Made by a program: the position numbers and the translations under genes. The notes below the pieces were generated by a model, which worked only from the letters and a program-made list of their open reading frames with translations, was not told where the DNA came from and ran no database searches. A DNA stretch of 64,000 nt from a bacterium (lineage in GTDB: Bacteria > Bacillota > Bacilli > Lactobacillales > Streptococcaceae): contig CAJNBS010000006.1 of NCBI GenBank assembly GCA_905221065.1, positions 17,937 through 81,936 on the forward strand, read 5' to 3'. Of the stretch, positions 36,451 to 46,041 are shown piece after piece; position 1 is the stretch's first letter, and every line of letters begins with the position of its first letter.

Positions 36451-38862
36451 ATGATAAGGAATAAAAAACAAGATTATGTACTGACCTACAAGCAACCAGT
36501 TTCAACCACTTATAAGGGGTGGGAAGAAGAGGCTTTACCGATAGGCAATGGTTCTTTAGGGGCTAAAGTCTTTGGACTTGTAGGGGCTGAGCGGATTCAA
36601 TTCAATGAAAAAAGTCTCTGGTCTGGAGGTCCACTTCCTGATAGTTCAGATTATCAGGGTGGAAATCTTCAGGACCAGTATAGTTTTTTGGCTGAAATTC
36701 GGCAGGCTTTGGAAAATAGGGATTACAATACTGCTAAGGAATTGGCTGAACAGCATTTGGTCGGGCCCCAAACGAGTCAATATGGGACCTATCTGTCCTT
36801 TGGAGATATTTTCATTGAGTTCAGCCAGCAAGGTAATTCTCTGTCTCAGGTGACGGATTACCAGAGACAGCTGAATATCAGTAAGGCACTTGCGACGACT
36901 TCTTATGTACATAAAGGGACTATGTTTAAACGAGAAGCCTTTGCGAGTTTTCCAGATGATCTCTTGGTTCAGCATTTTACTAAGGAAGGGTTGGAAAGTC
37001 TAGATTTTACTATGGAACTGTCCTTGACGCGTGATTTGGCTTCTGATGGAAAGTATGAGCAGAAAAAGTCTGATTACAAGGAATGCCAACTGGATATCAC
37101 TGATTCTCATATCTTGATGAAGGGACGGGTTAAGGATAATGACCTGCAGTTTGCTAGTTATCTAGCTTGGCAAACAGATGGAGACATTAGAGTCTGGTCG
37201 GATAAGGTTCAGATATCAGGAGCCAGTTATGCCAATCTCTTCTTGGCAGCTAAGACAGATTTTGCTCAAAATACTGCTAGCAATTATCGCAAGAAAATAG
37301 ATTTAGTGCAACAGGTAATAGACTTGGTGGAGAGAGCTAAAGAAAAGGGTTATGACCAATTGAAATCAAGGCATATTCAGGACTACCAAGCTTTATTTCA
37401 GCGTGTTCAATTGGATTTGGAGGCTGAAGTTGACGCATCCACTACAGATGATTTGTTAAAAAATTATAAGCCACAAGAGGGGCGGGCTTTGGAGGAGCTG
37501 TTCTTCCAGTATGGGCGGTATTTATTGATTAGTTCTTCCAGAGATTGCCCAGATTCGTTACCAGCTAACCTGCAAGGTGTCTGGAATGCGGTTGACAATC
37601 CTCCTTGGAATTCGGACTATCACTTGAATATCAACCTGCAGATGAATTATTGGCCAGCCTACGTGACTAACCTCTTAGAGACGGCTTTTCCGGTCATCAA
37701 CTATATCGATGATTTACGTGTTTATGGTCGCCTAGCGGCTACAAGGTATGCAGGAATCGTTTCTCAGAAAGGGGAGGAGAACGGTTGGTTGGTCCATACG
37801 CAAGCGACTCCTTTTGGTTGGACGGCACCTGGTTGGGATTACTATTGGGGCTGGTCGCCAGCTGCAAATGCGTGGATGATGCAAACTGTTTATGAGGCCT
37901 ATTCATTTTACAGGGACCAAGACTATCTCAGGGAGAAAATTTATCCCATGTTGAGGGAAACGGTTCGTTTTTGGAATGCCTTTTTACATAAGGATCAGGA
38001 GGCCCAGCGTTGGGTGTCTTCTCCGTCTTACTCACCAGAACATGGTCCGATTTCGATTGGCAATACCTATGACCAATCTCTGATTTGGCAATTATTTCAT
38101 GATTTTATTCAGGCTGCTCAAGAATTGAAATTGGATGAGGACTTGTTGACGGAAGTCAAAGAAAAATTTGATTTACTAAATCCTCTGCAAATCACTCAAT
38201 CTGGTCGAATCAGAGAGTGGTATGAGGAGGAAGAACAGCATTTTCAAAATGAGAAGGTGGAGGCCCAACACCGGCATGCTTCCCATCTGGTGGGGCTTTA
38301 TCCTGGAAATCTCTTTAGTCATAAGGGACAAGACTATCTTGATGCGGCGCGTGCTAGCCTCAATGATCGTGGAGATGGGGGCACAGGTTGGTCCAAGGCT
38401 AATAAGATCAATCTCTGGGCGCGTTTGGGAGATGGCAATCGAGCCCATAAATTATTAGCAGAGCAGTTAAAGACATCCACCTTGCCCAATCTTTGGTGTA
38501 GCCATCCCCCTTTTCAGATAGATGGGAATTTTGGTGCTACTAGTGGCATGGTAGAAATGTTACTCCAGTCTCATACAGCTTATCTGGTGCCTCTAGCTGC
38601 CCTACCTGATGCATGGTCATCAGGTTCCATTTCAGGCTTAATGGCACGTGGACATTTTGAAGTTAGTATGCGCTGGGAGGATAAAAAACTCTTACAGATG
38701 ACCATTTTATCAAGGAGTGGAGGAGATTTGCGCGTCTCTTATCCAGGTATTGAAAAAAGTGTGATTGAAGTCAATCAAGAAAAAGCAGAAGTGAAATGCA
38801 TGGGGAAAGATTGTATTTCAGTGGAGACTGCAGAAGGCGATCTTGTTCAGTTTTATTTTTAA
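36451..38862 (+). CDS. Glycoside hydrolase family 95 (alpha-L-fucosidase/galactosidase type)
   Basis: 803 residues, full GH95 length. Family stretches: EEALPIGNGSLGAKVFG near the N-terminus, NLQGVWN, HLNINLQMNYWPA (the Asn pair used for catalysis in GH95), SPSYSPEHGP with a likely acid Glu, and RHASHLVGLYPG. No signal peptide, so it would act on imported oligosaccharides, such as fucosylated host glycans. The ATG at 36451 has no good ribosome site and lies 16 bases after the gpmA terminator; no better in-frame ATG exists for about 180 codons. Confidence 0.88.
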   Translation: MIRNKKQDYVLTYKQPVSTTYKGWEEEALPIGNGSLGAKVFGLVGAERIQFNEKSLWSGGPLPDSSDYQGGNLQDQYSFLAEIRQALENRDYNTAKELAEQHLVGPQTSQYGTYLSFGDIFIEFSQQGNSLSQVTDYQRQLNISKALATTSYVHKGTMFKREAFASFPDDLLVQHFTKEGLESLDFTMELSLTRDLASDGKYEQKKSDYKECQLDITDSHILMKGRVKDNDLQFASYLAWQTDGDIRVWSDKVQISGASYANLFLAAKTDFAQNTASNYRKKIDLVQQVIDLVERAKEKGYDQLKSRHIQDYQALFQRVQLDLEAEVDASTTDDLLKNYKPQEGRALEELFFQYGRYLLISSSRDCPDSLPANLQGVWNAVDNPPWNSDYHLNINLQMNYWPAYVTNLLETAFPVINYIDDLRVYGRLAATRYAGIVSQKGEENGWLVHTQATPFGWTAPGWDYYWGWSPAANAWMMQTVYEAYSFYRDQDYLREKIYPMLRETVRFWNAFLHKDQEAQRWVSSPSYSPEHGPISIGNTYDQSLIWQLFHDFIQAAQELKLDEDLLTEVKEKFDLLNPLQITQSGRIREWYEEEEQHFQNEKVEAQHRHASHLVGLYPGNLFSHKGQDYLDAARASLNDRGDGGTGWSKANKINLWARLGDGNRAHKLLAEQLKTSTLPNLWCSHPPFQIDGNFGATSGMVEMLLQSHTAYLVPLAALPDAWSSGSISGLMARGHFEVSMRWEDKKLLQMTILSRSGGDLRVSYPGIEKSVIEVNQEKAEVKCMGKDCISVETAEGDLVQFYF

Positions 38863-38919
38863 GAAGATAATGGAAGGCAGTGATTTGAGACTGACTTTTT
38901 TGAAGGATTTGAGAATGTA

Positions 38920-39024
38920 ATACTCTTCGAAAATCAAATTCAAACCACGTCAGCTTCGCCTTGCCGTACTCAAGTACAGCCTGCGGCTAGCTTCCTAGTT
39001 TGCTCTTTGATTTTCATTGAGTAT
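38920..39024 (+). repeat. BOX element (boxA-boxC)
   Basis: ATACTCTTCGAAAATC start, CATTGAGTAT end, CACGTCAGCTTCGCCTTG core; boxB missing, GTACT-CA-AGTAC palindrome present. Lies between the GH95 gene and the ABC transporter. Confidence 0.85.
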
Positions 39025-39098
39025 GAGCAGTTTCCAACTAGTTGAAAAAGCGTTATAATGGTAATAGGAAGTAATTTGTTTGAGAGAGGGTGGGTCTG

Positions 39099-39800
39099 AT
39101 GGCTTATATTGAGATGAAACACTGTTACAAACGTTATCAGGTTGGTGACACGGAGATTGTGGCCAATCGTGATGTGAATTTTGAAATTGAAAAAGGGGAG
39201 CTAGTGATTATCCTTGGTGCGTCTGGTGCTGGTAAGTCAACAGTTCTTAACCTTCTTGGGGGAATGGACACCAATGATGAAGGAGAAATCTGGATTGATG
39301 GTGTCAATATTGCAGACTATAGTTCCCACCAGCGCACCAATTACCGTAGAAATGATGTGGGGTTTGTTTTTCAGTTTTATAATCTAGTTTCCAATTTGAC
39401 TGCTAAGGAAAATGTGGAACTAGCTTCTGAAATCGTGACAGATGCCTTGGATCCTGAGCAGGTTTTGACAGATGTAGGTCTGGCTCATCGTCTTAATAAT
39501 TTCCCAGCACAGCTTTCTGGAGGGGAGCAACAGCGAGTCTCCATTGCACGCGCAGTAGCCAAAAATCCTAAAATCCTTCTTTGTGATGAACCGACTGGAG
39601 CCTTGGATTATCAGACGGGCAAGCAAGTCTTGAAGATTCTCCAAGACATGTCTCGTCAAAAAGAGGCAACAGTGATTATCGTGACTCACAATGGAGCTTT
39701 GGCGCCCATTGCTGATCGCGTGATTCATATGCACGATGCCTGTGTCAAGGATGTGGTGATCAACCAGCATCCTCAGGATATTGACAGTTTGGAGTACTAG
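39099..39800 (+). CDS. ABC transporter ATPase, MacB/LolD type
   Basis: 233 residues from ATG 39099 with GAGAGAGGG upstream; GTG 39090 would overlap that site. Walker [11 protein letters not shown]-loop QFYNL, signature LSGGEQQR, Walker [13 protein letters not shown]. It powers the FtsX-type permease encoded next (stop and start one base apart). Confidence 0.92.
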   Translation: MAYIEMKHCYKRYQVGDTEIVANRDVNFEIEKGELVIILGASGAGKSTVLNLLGGMDTNDEGEIWIDGVNIADYSSHQRTNYRRNDVGFVFQFYNLVSNLTAKENVELASEIVTDALDPEQVLTDVGLAHRLNNFPAQLSGGEQQRVSIARAVAKNPKILLCDEPTGALDYQTGKQVLKILQDMSRQKEATVIIVTHNGALAPIADRVIHMHDACVKDVVINQHPQDIDSLEY

Positions 39801-39801
39801 C

Positions 39802-42510
39802 ATGATTAAGCGAAAAACCTATTGGAAGGACTTAATTCAGTCCTTCACAGGCTCCAAGGGGCGTTTTTTATCCATCTTGACCCTGATGATGTTGGGCTCT
39901 CTAGCCCTAGTAGGTCTCAAAGTAACTAGCCCCAATATGGAGGCGACCGCCAATGCTTATTTAACCACTGCTCAAACCTTGGATTTGGCAGTCATGTCTA
40001 ACTATGGCTTGGATCAAGCAGATCAAGAAGAACTAGAGCAGACTCAGGGCGCAGAAGTCGAGTTTGGCTACTTGACAGATGTGGCTATGGATAATGGGCA
40101 GGATGCCATTCGGCTGTATTCCAAACCAGAGCGAATTTCAACCTTTCAGCTAAGAGAGGGACGACTTCCGCAGTCAGACCAGGAAATTGCTTTGGCAAGT
40201 CATCTGCAGAATCAATATAGCGTGGGACAGGAAATTAGTTTTAAAGAAAAAGAAGGCAGTCATTCCTCTTTAAAAGACTATACTTTTACCATTACTGGTT
40301 TTGTGGATTCGGCTGAAATTCTCTCCCAGCGGGATATGGGCTATGCAGGAAGCGGAAGCGGGACTCTGACAGCCTACGGGGTGGTTTTACCTAGCCAGTT
40401 TGATCAAAAAGTCTATAATATAGCTCGTTTGAAATATCAAGATTTAGCAGGCTTAAATGCCTTTTCATCAGCTTATGAAGAAAAATCCAAGCAACATCAG
40501 GAAGACCTTGAACAAGCTTTATCAGATAATGGCAAGGCACGTCTGCAACTCTTGAAAAAAGAGGGTCAAGAATCTATCGATAAGGGTCAAGAGACCCTTG
40601 ATAAGGCTCAGGTAAATTTGCAGGAAGGCAAGCGTCGTTTAGCAACTGCTCAAGCTCGTTTACAGGCGCAGGAAAGTCAACTAGTCTTGCTCCCTCAAGC
40701 TCAGAGAGACCAGGCCAGTGCTCAACTTACCCAAGCTAAGCAGGAATTGAGCAAGGAAGAAGATAAACTAAAGCAAGCTGAACAAAATTTAGCCCAAGAA
40801 AAGGAAAAATTAGAAAAACATCAGCAAGTCTTGGATGATTTGGCTGAACCCAAGTATCAAGTCTATAATCGTCAGACCATGCCAGGTGGTCAGGGCTATC
40901 TCATGTATAGCAATGCTACAGCCAGTATTCGGGCAGTGGGCAATATCTTTCCTGTGGTGCTTTATGCTGTAGCAGCCATGGTGACCTTTACAACCATGAC
41001 TCGCTTTGTGGATGAAGAGCGAACACATGCAGGGATTTTTAAGGCCTTGGGCTATCGCAGCAAGGATATTATCGCTAAATTTCTCCTCTATGGTCTAGTA
41101 GCTGGGACTGTCGGAACAGCTCTAGGTAGTATACTTGGCCATTATTTGCTAGCCAATGTGATTTCAAGTGTTATTACAAAAGGTATGGTGGTGGGAGAAA
41201 CCCAGATTCAGTTCTATTGGAGCTATAGTATGCTAGCTCTAGGTTTGAGTTGGTTAGCGAGTGTGTTACCAGCCTATCTGGTGGCTAGGAGGGAACTTCA
41301 CGATGAAGCAGCCCAGCTTTTACTGCCTAAACCACCTGTCAAAGGAGCTAAAATCTTACTAGAGCGCATCGGTTTTATCTGGCGTCGTCTCAGTTTTACC
41401 CATAAGGTAACAGCTCGCAATATCTTCCGTTATAAACAGCGGATGTTAATGACAATCTTTGGTGTGGCAGGTTCAGTCGCTCTGCTCTTTGCAGGCTTGG
41501 GAATTCAATCCTCTGTAGCAGGAGTTCCGTCTAGACAGTTTCAAGAAATCCAACAGTATCAAATGATTGTCTCTGAAAATCCTAGTGCGACCAATCAAGA
41601 CAAGGCAAGTCTAGAAGAAGTGTTGAAAGGGCAGGATATTCAAGCCTACCAGAAAATTTATTCTAAGACGCTAGACAAGGATTTCAAGGGTAAGGGTGGT
41701 CTTCAGACCGTTACCCTTATGATGACAGAGAAGGAAGATTTGACACCCTTTATCCATCTGCAAAATCATCAGCAGGAGCTGACATTGAAAGATGGAGTCG
41801 TTATTACAACTAAACTAGCCCAGCTGGCAGGTGTCAAGGTTGGGCAGACTTTCGAAATTGAAGGTAAGGAACTAAAGGTTGCTGCCATTACTGAGAACTA
41901 CGTTGGTCATTTTATTTATATGAGTCAAGCTAGCTATGAACAACTTTACGGACAGCTACCCCAAGCCAACACTTATTTGGTCTCGTTAAGAGATACCAGT
42001 GCTACTAGTATCGAAAGGAAGGCAGGCTTGCTTATGAATCAAGTTGCGGTGTCCAGTGTCGTCCAAAATGCTTCAGCCATTCGACTCTTTGACTCTGTCG
42101 CTAGTTCACTCAATCAGACCATGACCATCTTAGTCATCGTGTCGGTTCTATTGGCTATCGTTATCCTCTACAATCTGACCAATATCAACGTGGCTGAGAG
42201 AATCCGTGAACTCTCTACTATCAAGGTTCTCGGCTTCCATAATAATGAAGTCACTCTCTACATTTACCGTGAGACGATTGTCTTGTCTCTTGTGGGAATC
42301 GTACTTGGTTTGGTCTCAGGTTTCTATTTACACCAATTTTTGATTCAAATGATTTCTCCTGCGACTATTCTCTTTTATCCGCAGGTAGGCTGGGAGGTCT
42401 ATGTAATCCCAGTGGCAGCAGTAAGCACCATTTTGACCCTGCTTGGTTTCTTTGTCAATCATCATCTGAGAAAGGTTAATATGCTTGAAGCCTTGAAATC
42501 TGTAGAGTAA
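39802..42510 (+). CDS. FtsX-family ABC permease
   Basis: 902 residues from ATG 39802. One N-terminal membrane segment, a large extracellular domain with an Ala/Gln/Lys/Glu-rich coiled coil (about residues 230-345), three segments (about 375-510), a second extracytoplasmic domain and a last group of three segments: the duplicated FtsX arrangement. Works with the preceding ATPase, probably in export or in lipid/peptide extraction at the membrane; substrate unknown. Confidence 0.88.
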   Translation: MIKRKTYWKDLIQSFTGSKGRFLSILTLMMLGSLALVGLKVTSPNMEATANAYLTTAQTLDLAVMSNYGLDQADQEELEQTQGAEVEFGYLTDVAMDNGQDAIRLYSKPERISTFQLREGRLPQSDQEIALASHLQNQYSVGQEISFKEKEGSHSSLKDYTFTITGFVDSAEILSQRDMGYAGSGSGTLTAYGVVLPSQFDQKVYNIARLKYQDLAGLNAFSSAYEEKSKQHQEDLEQALSDNGKARLQLLKKEGQESIDKGQETLDKAQVNLQEGKRRLATAQARLQAQESQLVLLPQAQRDQASAQLTQAKQELSKEEDKLKQAEQNLAQEKEKLEKHQQVLDDLAEPKYQVYNRQTMPGGQGYLMYSNATASIRAVGNIFPVVLYAVAAMVTFTTMTRFVDEERTHAGIFKALGYRSKDIIAKFLLYGLVAGTVGTALGSILGHYLLANVISSVITKGMVVGETQIQFYWSYSMLALGLSWLASVLPAYLVARRELHDEAAQLLLPKPPVKGAKILLERIGFIWRRLSFTHKVTARNIFRYKQRMLMTIFGVAGSVALLFAGLGIQSSVAGVPSRQFQEIQQYQMIVSENPSATNQDKASLEEVLKGQDIQAYQKIYSKTLDKDFKGKGGLQTVTLMMTEKEDLTPFIHLQNHQQELTLKDGVVITTKLAQLAGVKVGQTFEIEGKELKVAAITENYVGHFIYMSQASYEQLYGQLPQANTYLVSLRDTSATSIERKAGLLMNQVAVSSVVQNASAIRLFDSVASSLNQTMTILVIVSVLLAIVILYNLTNINVAERIRELSTIKVLGFHNNEVTLYIYRETIVLSLVGIVLGLVSGFYLHQFLIQMISPATILFYPQVGWEVYVIPVAAVSTILTLLGFFVNHHLRKVNMLEALKSVE

Positions 42511-42553
42511 GGTAGTTATTTTTAGTAGCTTGAACTTCTATTTACTCGTAAAC

Positions 42554-42606
42554 AAAAATCCTCCGTTTAAAAGAGCAGGAAACTCTTTGTGACAGAGGAT
42601 TTTTTT
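42554..42606. terminator. Bidirectional terminator between permease and tpx
   Basis: AAAAATCCTC (42554-42563) pairs with GAGGATTTTT (42595-42604), inner AAAGAG/CTCTTT hairpin. It serves convergent genes on both strands and abuts the tpx stop codon. Confidence 0.8.
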
Positions 42607-43098
42607 CTATAGGGCTTTAGCTGCTGCAATTGCGGCTTCGAAGTTTGGTTCAGAGTTGATATTGTCCACGTATTCAACGTAGCGGATTGTATTATCAGTA
42701 TCAAGGACAAAGACTGCACGTGCCAATAGGTGCCACTCATTGATTAAGAGAGCATAATCACGTCCAAAGGAATGGTCAAAATAGTCTGAAAGCATGATGG
42801 CATTTTCAATTCCTTCAGCACCGCACCAACGTTTTTGAGCAAAGGGTAGGTCCATGGAAACAGTCAAGACGACCGTGTTGTCAAGTCCAGCCAGTTCTTC
42901 ATTAAAACGACGCGTTTGAGTTGAGCAGATGCCTGTATCGATAGAAGGAACGACACTCAAAACTTTTTTCTTCCCATCAAAATCAGATAGAGATTTTTTA
43001 GAAAGGTCTGTTGTAGTGAGAGAAAAATTAAGTGCCTTGTCGCCGACTTGTAGTTGTTTACCTGTAAAGCTAACAGGATTTCCGAGAAAAGTTACCAT
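42607..43098 (-). CDS. tpx: Thiol peroxidase
   Basis: 163 residues from ATG 43098 ([11 protein letters not shown]), with GGAG on the minus strand; a longer in-frame start at 43191 adds 31 residues not found in the family. Peroxidatic Cys58 (TGICST) and resolving Cys92 (RWCGAEG). An atypical 2-Cys peroxiredoxin that removes hydrogen peroxide, linked to the manganese operon and formerly called psaD. Separated from psaA by terminator and BOX, with a likely own promoter. Confidence 0.96.
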   Translation of the reverse strand: MVTFLGNPVSFTGKQLQVGDKALNFSLTTTDLSKKSLSDFDGKKKVLSVVPSIDTGICSTQTRRFNEELAGLDNTVVLTVSMDLPFAQKRWCGAEGIENAIMLSDYFDHSFGRDYALLINEWHLLARAVFVLDTDNTIRYVEYVDNINSEPNFEAAIAAAKAL

Positions 43099-43180
43099 AA
43101 GATACTCCAATCTTTTTTCTTCCATTTTAGCTAAAACAGTTAGAATTTTCCAATGATTTGACCGGAAATATGGGCAGAGA

Positions 43181-43213
43181 AAAAACGTCAATTCGGAAAA
43201 GAATGACGTTTTT
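43181..43213 (-). terminator. psa operon terminator
   Basis: AAAAACGTCA (43181-43190) pairs with TGACGTTTTT (43204-43213), extended by ATTC/GAAT over a bulged A; A/T runs on both sides. On the minus strand it follows psaA and a BOX. Confidence 0.75.
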
Positions 43214-43222
43214 CAGAGGCTT

Positions 43223-43336
43223 ATACTCAATGAAAATCAAAGAGCAAACTAGGAAACTAGCCGCAGGTTGCTCAAAGCACCGCTTTGAGGTTGCAGATAA
43301 AGCTGACGTGGTTTGAATTTGATTTTCGAAGAGTAT
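43223..43336 (-). repeat. BOX element in reverse orientation
   Basis: Plus strand begins ATACTCAATGAAAATC and ends GATTTTCGAAGAGTAT. Contains CTCAAAGC-ACC-GCTTTGAG dyad and AGCTGACGTGG of boxA. Its boxA end shares one base with the psaA stop codon, so it lies in the psa 3' UTR. Confidence 0.85.
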
Positions 43337-44265
43337 TATTTTGCCAATCCTTCAGCAATCTTATCAAGGTTGTATTTCATCATGTTGTAGTAGCTGTCGC
43401 CTTCTTTACCTTGTTCTGCGATAGAGTCAGTAAAGATTTGTGCGTAGATTGGGATGTTTGTGTCTTGAGAAACAGTTTTCATTGGACGGTCATCCACACT
43501 TGATTCTACAAAGAGTGAAGGAGTTTTTGTTTGGCGAAGTTTTTCAACCAAAGTCTTGATTTGGTCAGGTGTTCCTTCTTCTTCAGTGTTGATTTCCCAG
43601 ATGTAGGCACTTGGGACACCGTAGGCTTTAGAGAAGTATTTGAAGCATCCTTCGCTGGTTACGATAAGTTTTTTCTCAGCAGGGATGTTGTTAAATTTCT
43701 CCTTAGCTTCCTTATCAAGTTTGTCTAGTTTTTCAGTATATTCTTTGAGATTTTTTTCGTAGAATTCCTTGTTGCTAGGGTCTTTAGCGCTCAATTGTTT
43801 TGCGATATTTTTAGCAAAGATCATCCCGTTTTCAAGGTTGAGCCAAGCGTGTGGGTCTTCTTTGCCTTTTTCGTTTTGGCCTTCAAGGTAGATAACATCA
43901 ACGCCTTCGCTGACTGCAAAGTAGTCTTTGTTTTCAGTTTTCTTGGCATTTTCTACCAATTTTGTAAACCAAGCATTGCCACCTGTTTCAAGGTTGATAC
44001 CGTTATAGAAAATCAAATCAGCTTGAGAAGTTTTCTTAACGTCTTCAGGAAGTGGTTCGTATTCGTGTGGGTCTTGACCAACAGGAACGATACTGTGAAG
44101 ATCAATCTTGTCACCAGCAATATTTTTAGTAATATCAGCGATGATTGAGTTTGTAGCAACAACTTTTAGTTTTTGACCAGAAGCTGCATCTTTTTTTCCG
44201 CTAGCACATGCTACAAGAGCAATGACGGAAAGAAAGAGAACGAGTAATGTACCTAATTTTTTCAT
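43336..44265 (-). CDS. psaA: Manganese ABC transporter lipoprotein PsaA
   Basis: 309 residues from ATG 44265 (MKKLGTLLV), with GGAGG upstream on the minus strand; the four-codon longer start is rejected. Lipobox LVAC with Cys20. Metal ligands His67, His139, Glu205 and Asp280 are all present. It binds Mn(II) on the cell surface and passes it to PsaC. Last gene of psaBCA. Confidence 0.98.
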   Translation of the reverse strand: MKKLGTLLVLFLSVIALVACASGKKDAASGQKLKVVATNSIIADITKNIAGDKIDLHSIVPVGQDPHEYEPLPEDVKKTSQADLIFYNGINLETGGNAWFTKLVENAKKTENKDYFAVSEGVDVIYLEGQNEKGKEDPHAWLNLENGMIFAKNIAKQLSAKDPSNKEFYEKNLKEYTEKLDKLDKEAKEKFNNIPAEKKLIVTSEGCFKYFSKAYGVPSAYIWEINTEEEGTPDQIKTLVEKLRQTKTPSLFVESSVDDRPMKTVSQDTNIPIYAQIFTDSIAEQGKEGDSYYNMMKYNLDKIAEGLAK

Positions 44266-44296
44266 TAGATCCTCCAATTTATTGGGGTTTTGCCCC

Positions 44297-45145
44297 TTAT
44301 TTTAACAAATGTTTATTTTTCAGTTTCAAATATCGTTGTTTTGGAGCGATAAAGAAGCTAATGAGAAAGAAACTAGCAGCTGTAAGCACGATACTAGAAC
44401 CTGCCGCAACGTTAAAGCTATAGCCGATAAAGAGCCCCAAAACTGAAGCTATCGCTCCAAAGGTTGAGGAAAGGAAAATCATGCTTTTCAGGCTATTAGC
44501 ATAGAGATAAGCAGTTGCCGCTGGGGTAATCAGCATGGCTACAATCAGGATAGTTCCGACACTTTGCATGGCTGTCACAGACACGAGAGTTAGGAGTACC
44601 ATGAGTAAGTAGTGATAGAAATTGACAGGCATTCCCATGGCTTTAGCCAAGAGTTCATCAAAGGATGTTATCAAGAGTTGCTTGAAGAAAATCCAGATTA
44701 ACAAGAGAATGGCTGCCCCTACACCCATAGTAATAAACATATCCGTATCTTGGACGGCCAGGATATTACCAAAAAGAATATGGAAAAGGTCAGTTGAACT
44801 TTTAGCGACACTAATCAAGATGATACCGAGGGCTAAGAAAGAAGAAAAGGTAATGCCGATGGCGGTATCGCTTTTGATAATCGAGTTTCCCTTGATGTAG
44901 GTAATGATGATGGCAGCTAGCAATCCAAAGACAATGGCTCCGATAAAGAAGTCAAGGCCCAAGATGAAGGAGAGGGCTACACCTGGTAAGACAGCATGTG
45001 AAATGGCATCTCCCATGAGTGACATCCCGCGTAGAATGATGAAACATCCTACAGCTCCAGCTACGACCCCGATGACAATGGCTGTTATCAAGGCATTTTG
45101 TAAGAAATGGAATTTTTGTAATCCATCGATAAATTCTGCAATCAT
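44297..45145 (-). CDS. psaC: Manganese ABC transporter permease PsaC
   Basis: 282 residues with about eight hydrophobic segments, ABC-3 family. [26 protein letters not shown] is the typical metal-permease stretch. It overlaps the end of psaB by 4 bp and precedes psaA by 31 bases. Confidence 0.96.
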   Translation of the reverse strand: MIAEFIDGLQKFHFLQNALITAIVIGVVAGAVGCFIILRGMSLMGDAISHAVLPGVALSFILGLDFFIGAIVFGLLAAIIITYIKGNSIIKSDTAIGITFSSFLALGIILISVAKSSTDLFHILFGNILAVQDTDMFITMGVGAAILLLIWIFFKQLLITSFDELLAKAMGMPVNFYHYLLMVLLTLVSVTAMQSVGTILIVAMLITPAATAYLYANSLKSMIFLSSTFGAIASVLGLFIGYSFNVAAGSSIVLTAASFFLISFFIAPKQRYLKLKNKHLLK

Positions 45146-45864
45146 AGGTCACCTCCATTGAAAAAGAGTCGATTACCGTAAGCTTCTTTGAGATTGGCTT
45201 CGGTAAAGGTTTCTTTGGTTGGACCAAAGGCAATCACTTCTCGATTGACAAGCAAGACTTGATCGAAGTAGTGGGGAACCTTGCTGAGGTCATGGTGGAC
45301 GATGAGAACCGTCTTGCCAGCTTTTTTCAGATCTCTCAGCGTATTCATGATGATTTCCTCACTGACAGAATCAATCCCAACAAAAGGTTCATCCAAGAGG
45401 ATATAGTCGGCTTCCTGCACCAAGCATCTGGCAATCAAAACCCGCTGGAATTGACCTCCAGACAGTTGACTGATTTGACGTTCAGAGTAGTCAGCTAGGC
45501 CGACGATTTCAAGGGCTTCTTGCACTTTCTTCCAATGTTTAGCGTTTAAACTTCGAAAGAGAGGAATAGAGGGAAATAGTCCTAGCGAGACGCATTCCTT
45601 GACCTTGATGGGAAAGTTGTAGTCGATATTGATTTTTTGTTCGACATAGGCAATTCGGTGTAAGGATTTTTTAACTTCCTTGTCATCGAGAAATGCCTGA
45701 CCTTGATGTGGGATAATTCCCAGCATCCCTTTTAATAATGTTGATTTCCCAGCACCGTTTGGACCAATGATACCGGTAATTGTTGGTCCATGGAGCGCTA
45801 GTGAAATATCCTTAAGTGCCAACGTTTCTTTGTAGGAGACACTGAGGTTTTCGATACGTATCAT
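45142..45864 (-). CDS. psaB: Manganese ABC transporter ATPase PsaB
   Basis: 240 residues from ATG 45864 (MIRIENLSV); an in-frame ATG 11 codons upstream lacks a ribosome site, whereas GGAGG lies before this one. Walker [10 protein letters not shown], signature LSGGQFQR, Walker [13 protein letters not shown]. First gene of the operon, directly downstream of the PsaR-like operator. Confidence 0.96.
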   Translation of the reverse strand: MIRIENLSVSYKETLALKDISLALHGPTITGIIGPNGAGKSTLLKGMLGIIPHQGQAFLDDKEVKKSLHRIAYVEQKINIDYNFPIKVKECVSLGLFPSIPLFRSLNAKHWKKVQEALEIVGLADYSERQISQLSGGQFQRVLIARCLVQEADYILLDEPFVGIDSVSEEIIMNTLRDLKKAGKTVLIVHHDLSKVPHYFDQVLLVNREVIAFGPTKETFTEANLKEAYGNRLFFNGGDL

Positions 45865-45903
45865 AAACTTGTATTCCTCCTGCCTCTTAATATACATTAA
45901 AAA

Positions 45904-45927
45904 AAAAATTAAGTCAAGTTAATTTTT
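45904..45927 (-). promoter_or_regulatory. PsaR operator upstream of psaBCA
   Basis: Perfect inverted repeat with 9-bp arms AAAAATTAA and TTAATTTTT around GTCAAG. Position (40 bp before psaB) and sequence agree with the DtxR/MntR-type box through which PsaR represses psaBCA in Mn excess. psaR itself is at 54101-54751. Confidence 0.8.
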
Positions 45928-46041
45928 AAAAAAATTAAAATAATAACTGAAAAACAATAGAAAGTATCAGTTCATTTTTAATTGCATTCCCAGGTAATTT
46001 TTGTTAAGCTAAAAGCAAGTATAAATGAAAGCGAGAACAAG

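Noticed and set aside
39781..39801. Upstream TTG start for the FtsX-type permease
   Set aside because: It would overlap the ATPase gene; ATG 39802 has a GGAG site and directly follows the ATPase stop.
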